Source: Rhodospirillales bacterium
Lineage (GTDB): Bacteria > Pseudomonadota > Alphaproteobacteria > Reyranellales > Reyranellaceae
DNA length: 64,000 nucleotides
NCBI GenBank assembly: GCA_016699855.1
Contig: CP064988.1
Span: 1,516,501-1,580,500 of the forward strand
Reading direction: 5' to 3'
Shown here one piece after another: positions 61,868 to 64,000 of this stretch. The translations under genes were made by a program, and so were the position numbers. Each line of letters starts with the position of its first letter. Positions within the stretch are counted from its first letter, which is position 1. Under the pieces are notes generated by a model. That model saw only the letters and a list, made by a program, of their open reading frames with translations, was not told the DNA's origin and did no database searches.

Positions 61868-63877
61868 ATGAGCTCGGGACCTTTCCTGATCGGCGCCGAG
61901 ACGGCGCGCTATCGGGCGCTGGGCGAAGGCGGCGACCTCGTGTGGCGCCGCGCCACGCAGCTGCGCGCCGCCGTGGACACGCGCCTCGGCAAGCGTCACG
62001 CCGAGCTGTTCGCGATCCCCCGCGCCGGCGAGACGTCGGACCGCGTCGACTGGTACGCCCCGTTCGAGGGCGCCGCGCGGGCGTGGAGCGATCTGGCCGA
62101 GCCGGAGCGCCGGGCGCTCCAGGCGAAGGTGCAGGAGCTGCGCCCGGAGCTCGAGCGCCTGGTCGAGCGCCTCGACGCCGCCGGCCGGTCCGACGGCGAG
62201 CGGGCGTTCGGCAAGCTGCTGCGCCACGCCCTGATCGCGCCCGGACCCGAGACGTTGTTCGCGGTCGACGGCAAACCGGTGCTGGCGTTCTGGGGATTCG
62301 CGCCCGACGACGGCAAGCCCGGCCAGCTTCTCGGCATCGCCGCCGCGCCGGCCGCGTCGCTGCCGACGTGGAACGCGCCGACCATGGCCGCGCCGCCGCC
62401 CTCGACCACGATCATGGCGCCGTCGTCGACGACCATCGTGGCACCGCCGTCGACCACCGTGGTCGCGCCGCCGTCGGCGCCGACCATGGCGCAGCCGCCC
62501 GGTGGCTATCCGCCGCCGCCGGGCATGACGCAGGTCGGCGCCTATCCCCCGCCGCCTGGCGTCTACCCGCCACCGCCCGGCGCCTACCCACCGCCGCCAG
62601 GCGGGTATCCGCCACCACCCGGCGGTGGATACCCGCCGCCACCGCCCGGTGGCTTCCCGCCGCCGCCGATGGCCGCCGCGGCCGCGCAGCCGCCGTCGAA
62701 CTGGTGGAAATGGACGCTGGTGGCGTCGATTCTGCTGCTGGCGCTGGCGGGCTCTGCGTATCTCGTCGCGCCGTACCTACCGTTGTGGAACGGCATGACG
62801 CAGGCCCAGATCAACGAGGAGGTCGCCCGCCGCATGGCCGGCGCACCGGGCGCGCCCGGCGGCGTCGCGGTCCTCGACCGTTCCGCCCTCGACGCCGAGA
62901 CGCGCCGCACCGAGGCGTTGACCACCGATCTGCAGCGGCTGTTGACCCAGGTGGTCGAGAAGCGCGCGCAATGCACGCCCGGCCGGCAGGGATCGGTGAT
63001 CGTCCCCGGCGGCACCGTGCCCGGCACGACGGTCCCCGGCGGCACCGTACCGGGTACCGGCGTCCCCGGTGGTCCGGTGGTCGGCGGACCCGGCACGGTG
63101 CCGGCGGCGACGACGCCCGGCGCCGAGCGCGGACCGGCCATCGGTCCCGACGGCAAGCCACTCGATCCGTCGCGGACGCCCAAGGCCGGCGAACTGGACC
63201 CCGGCAAGGGACCCGGAACCGCGCCGCGCCCGGGTGAGCCGAAAACCGCCATGACCCCGCCGGAGAAGGGCAAGGGCGAGCCCGGCACCACGCCACGCCC
63301 GCCGGAGGCGAAGCCCGGCGAGCCCCAGGAAAAGGGCAAAGCGGGCCCCGGCGCGGCGCCGAAGGGCGAGCCCAAGACGGCTGCCACGACTCCGCCACCG
63401 GCCGGCAAACCGATCGAGCCCAAGGTCGAGGCGGCGCCGGGTCCGGCCGGTCCGCAGGGCAAGGCGCCGGGCAAGCCCGGCGAAAAGCCGTTCGAGAAGC
63501 CGGCCGAGAAGCCGATCGAGCAGATCAAGCTACCGCCGGGGCCCGGCACCGGGTTCCTCGAAGGCACCTGGCGCTCCGACACGGACCTGACGACGCAGTC
63601 CGGCGAGGAGGTCCGCCCGCAATACACCTTCGACAAGGACGGCAAGGGCACCACCAAGATCACCCAGAAAAACGGCGTGGTGTGCGAGGGTCCGGCGCAG
63701 GCCACGCGCGAGGCCGACGGCAAGCTGGTGATCCGCGAGAGCGAGGCGCTCAAATGCTCGGACGGCACGACCTTCGCGCCCTCGACGGTGACGTGCGCGC
63801 CCGGCCAGCAGGGTGTCGCGCAGTGCACCGGCCGGAGCGAGGGCGGACCGCCCTACACGGTGCGCCTCGGCCGCTGA
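61868..63877 (+). CDS. SrfA-family-like membrane protein with proline-rich and lysine-rich regions
   Basis: A 669-residue protein. The N-terminal domain (about 1-150) has RLGKRHAELFAIPRAGETSD and RVDWYAPFEG, as in proteins annotated SrfA family in my memory. A Pro/Tyr repeat region (about 165-275) and one helix (about 283-303, LVASILLLALAGSAYLVAPY) follow. A long Pro/Lys/Gly linker and a C-terminal domain (about 560-669) beginning FLEGTWRSDTDLTTQ then complete the chain. It sits 97 bases after the vWA gene. SrfB/SrfC partners would be expected beyond 64 kb. Confidence 0.65.
   Translation: MSSGPFLIGAETARYRALGEGGDLVWRRATQLRAAVDTRLGKRHAELFAIPRAGETSDRVDWYAPFEGAARAWSDLAEPERRALQAKVQELRPELERLVERLDAAGRSDGERAFGKLLRHALIAPGPETLFAVDGKPVLAFWGFAPDDGKPGQLLGIAAAPAASLPTWNAPTMAAPPPSTTIMAPSSTTIVAPPSTTVVAPPSAPTMAQPPGGYPPPPGMTQVGAYPPPPGVYPPPPGAYPPPPGGYPPPPGGGYPPPPPGGFPPPPMAAAAAQPPSNWWKWTLVASILLLALAGSAYLVAPYLPLWNGMTQAQINEEVARRMAGAPGAPGGVAVLDRSALDAETRRTEALTTDLQRLLTQVVEKRAQCTPGRQGSVIVPGGTVPGTTVPGGTVPGTGVPGGPVVGGPGTVPAATTPGAERGPAIGPDGKPLDPSRTPKAGELDPGKGPGTAPRPGEPKTAMTPPEKGKGEPGTTPRPPEAKPGEPQEKGKAGPGAAPKGEPKTAATTPPPAGKPIEPKVEAAPGPAGPQGKAPGKPGEKPFEKPAEKPIEQIKLPPGPGTGFLEGTWRSDTDLTTQSGEEVRPQYTFDKDGKGTTKITQKNGVVCEGPAQATREADGKLVIRESEALKCSDGTTFAPSTVTCAPGQQGVAQCTGRSEGGPPYTVRLGR
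62494..62672 (+). repeat. In-gene tandem repeats encoding YPPPPG units
   Basis: About seven imperfect repeats of roughly 21-24 bases encode GAYPPPPG-, GVYPPPPG- and GGYPPPPG-like units in the SrfA-like protein, just before its membrane helix. A second set around 63000-63110 encodes GGTVPGT-like units after the helix. Likely flexible spacers; repeat number may vary between strains. Confidence 0.7.
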
Positions 63878-64000
63878 TCGCGTGGCGCGGCGGCAGCCGC
63901 GCCGGCGTGACGTGACGGTGGAACTCCGGCGCCGGGACTGCCGCGGCGCGGGCGCTCGCTGACGAAGGTTGCGGCGCGGTGCCACCCGCCGATACACTGT

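Noticed and set aside
62494..63110. Repeats as a CRISPR array
   Set aside because: The repeats are coding Pro/Tyr and Gly/Thr/Val/Pro units in frame, without unique spacers. No cas gene is in the window.

Overview
The window has two parts of different origin, joined at a broken leucine tRNA near position 23,056. Everything from about 23.1 kb onward is very GC-rich and reads as the chromosome of an alphaproteobacterium: a divergent xerD / aroK-aroB neighbourhood, secA, malonyl-CoA decarboxylase and a large type VI secretion (T6SS) locus. The order suggests Rhodospirillales or Hyphomicrobiales, but no genus can be fixed from the sequence alone. The first 23 kb looks like acquired DNA with a sphingomonad flavour: efflux and iron-uptake operons separated by gene debris (half an integrase, a TetR stub, a piece of TonB receptor, a recombinase tail, a headless ParE toxin).

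Island, 1-23,056. 1-4.7 kb: the C-terminal part of an RND pump, its outer-membrane channel, a DHA2-type MFS exporter, a TetR stub and a DUF3817 membrane protein. 4.7-6.7 kb: an integrase remnant, a VOC protein, an arginase-family enzyme and debris. 6.7-15.2 kb: a complete minus-strand iron/siderophore uptake unit (FecI sigma, FecR, TonB-dependent receptor, PepSY protein, a fused DUF3325-DUF3649 protein, ExbB, ExbD, TonB). 15.4-22.2 kb: a receptor remnant, then a MacA-MacB-outer membrane factor exporter divergent from an OmpR/histidine-kinase pair. The right end holds recombinase and toxin debris, an intact tRNA-Leu(CAA), integrase-arm-like repeats, a hairpin, and the 5' half of a second tRNA-Leu(CAA) cut just after its anticodon loop. 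The island appears to have split the host tRNA and supplied a complete replacement.

T6SS locus, 23.3-40.5 kb. Plus strand: ClpV, Hcp, VgrG, a DUF6931-like protein and the FHA protein TagH. Minus strand, converging: TssA-TssB-TssC-TssC-TagJ-TssE-TssF-TssG. There are two TssC sheath paralogues. The membrane complex (TssJ/K/L/M) is not in the window. tssA and tssG, and two genes just beyond (a CoA-ester lyase and an exported protein), each carry one 1-2 base frameshift. These look more like consensus errors than decay. A 12-base motif recurs upstream of hcp and of the tssA operon.

The remaining chromosome (40.6-64 kb) carries a CitE-like lyase, XerD, aroK/aroB, malonyl-CoA decarboxylase, DUF2889, an AGPS-like FAD oxidase, an epoxide hydrolase, an acetyltransferase, a 2OG-oxygenase-like protein, DUF2167, SecA, and two proteins with a shared SrfA-like N-terminal domain. 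The most intriguing item is a translationally coupled, AT-flanked gene pair at 50,595-52,669. The first gene ends in a PD-(D/E)xK-type nuclease motif and the second is an unrecognised protein overlapping it by four bases: a candidate toxin and immunity pair in a T6SS-bearing genome.
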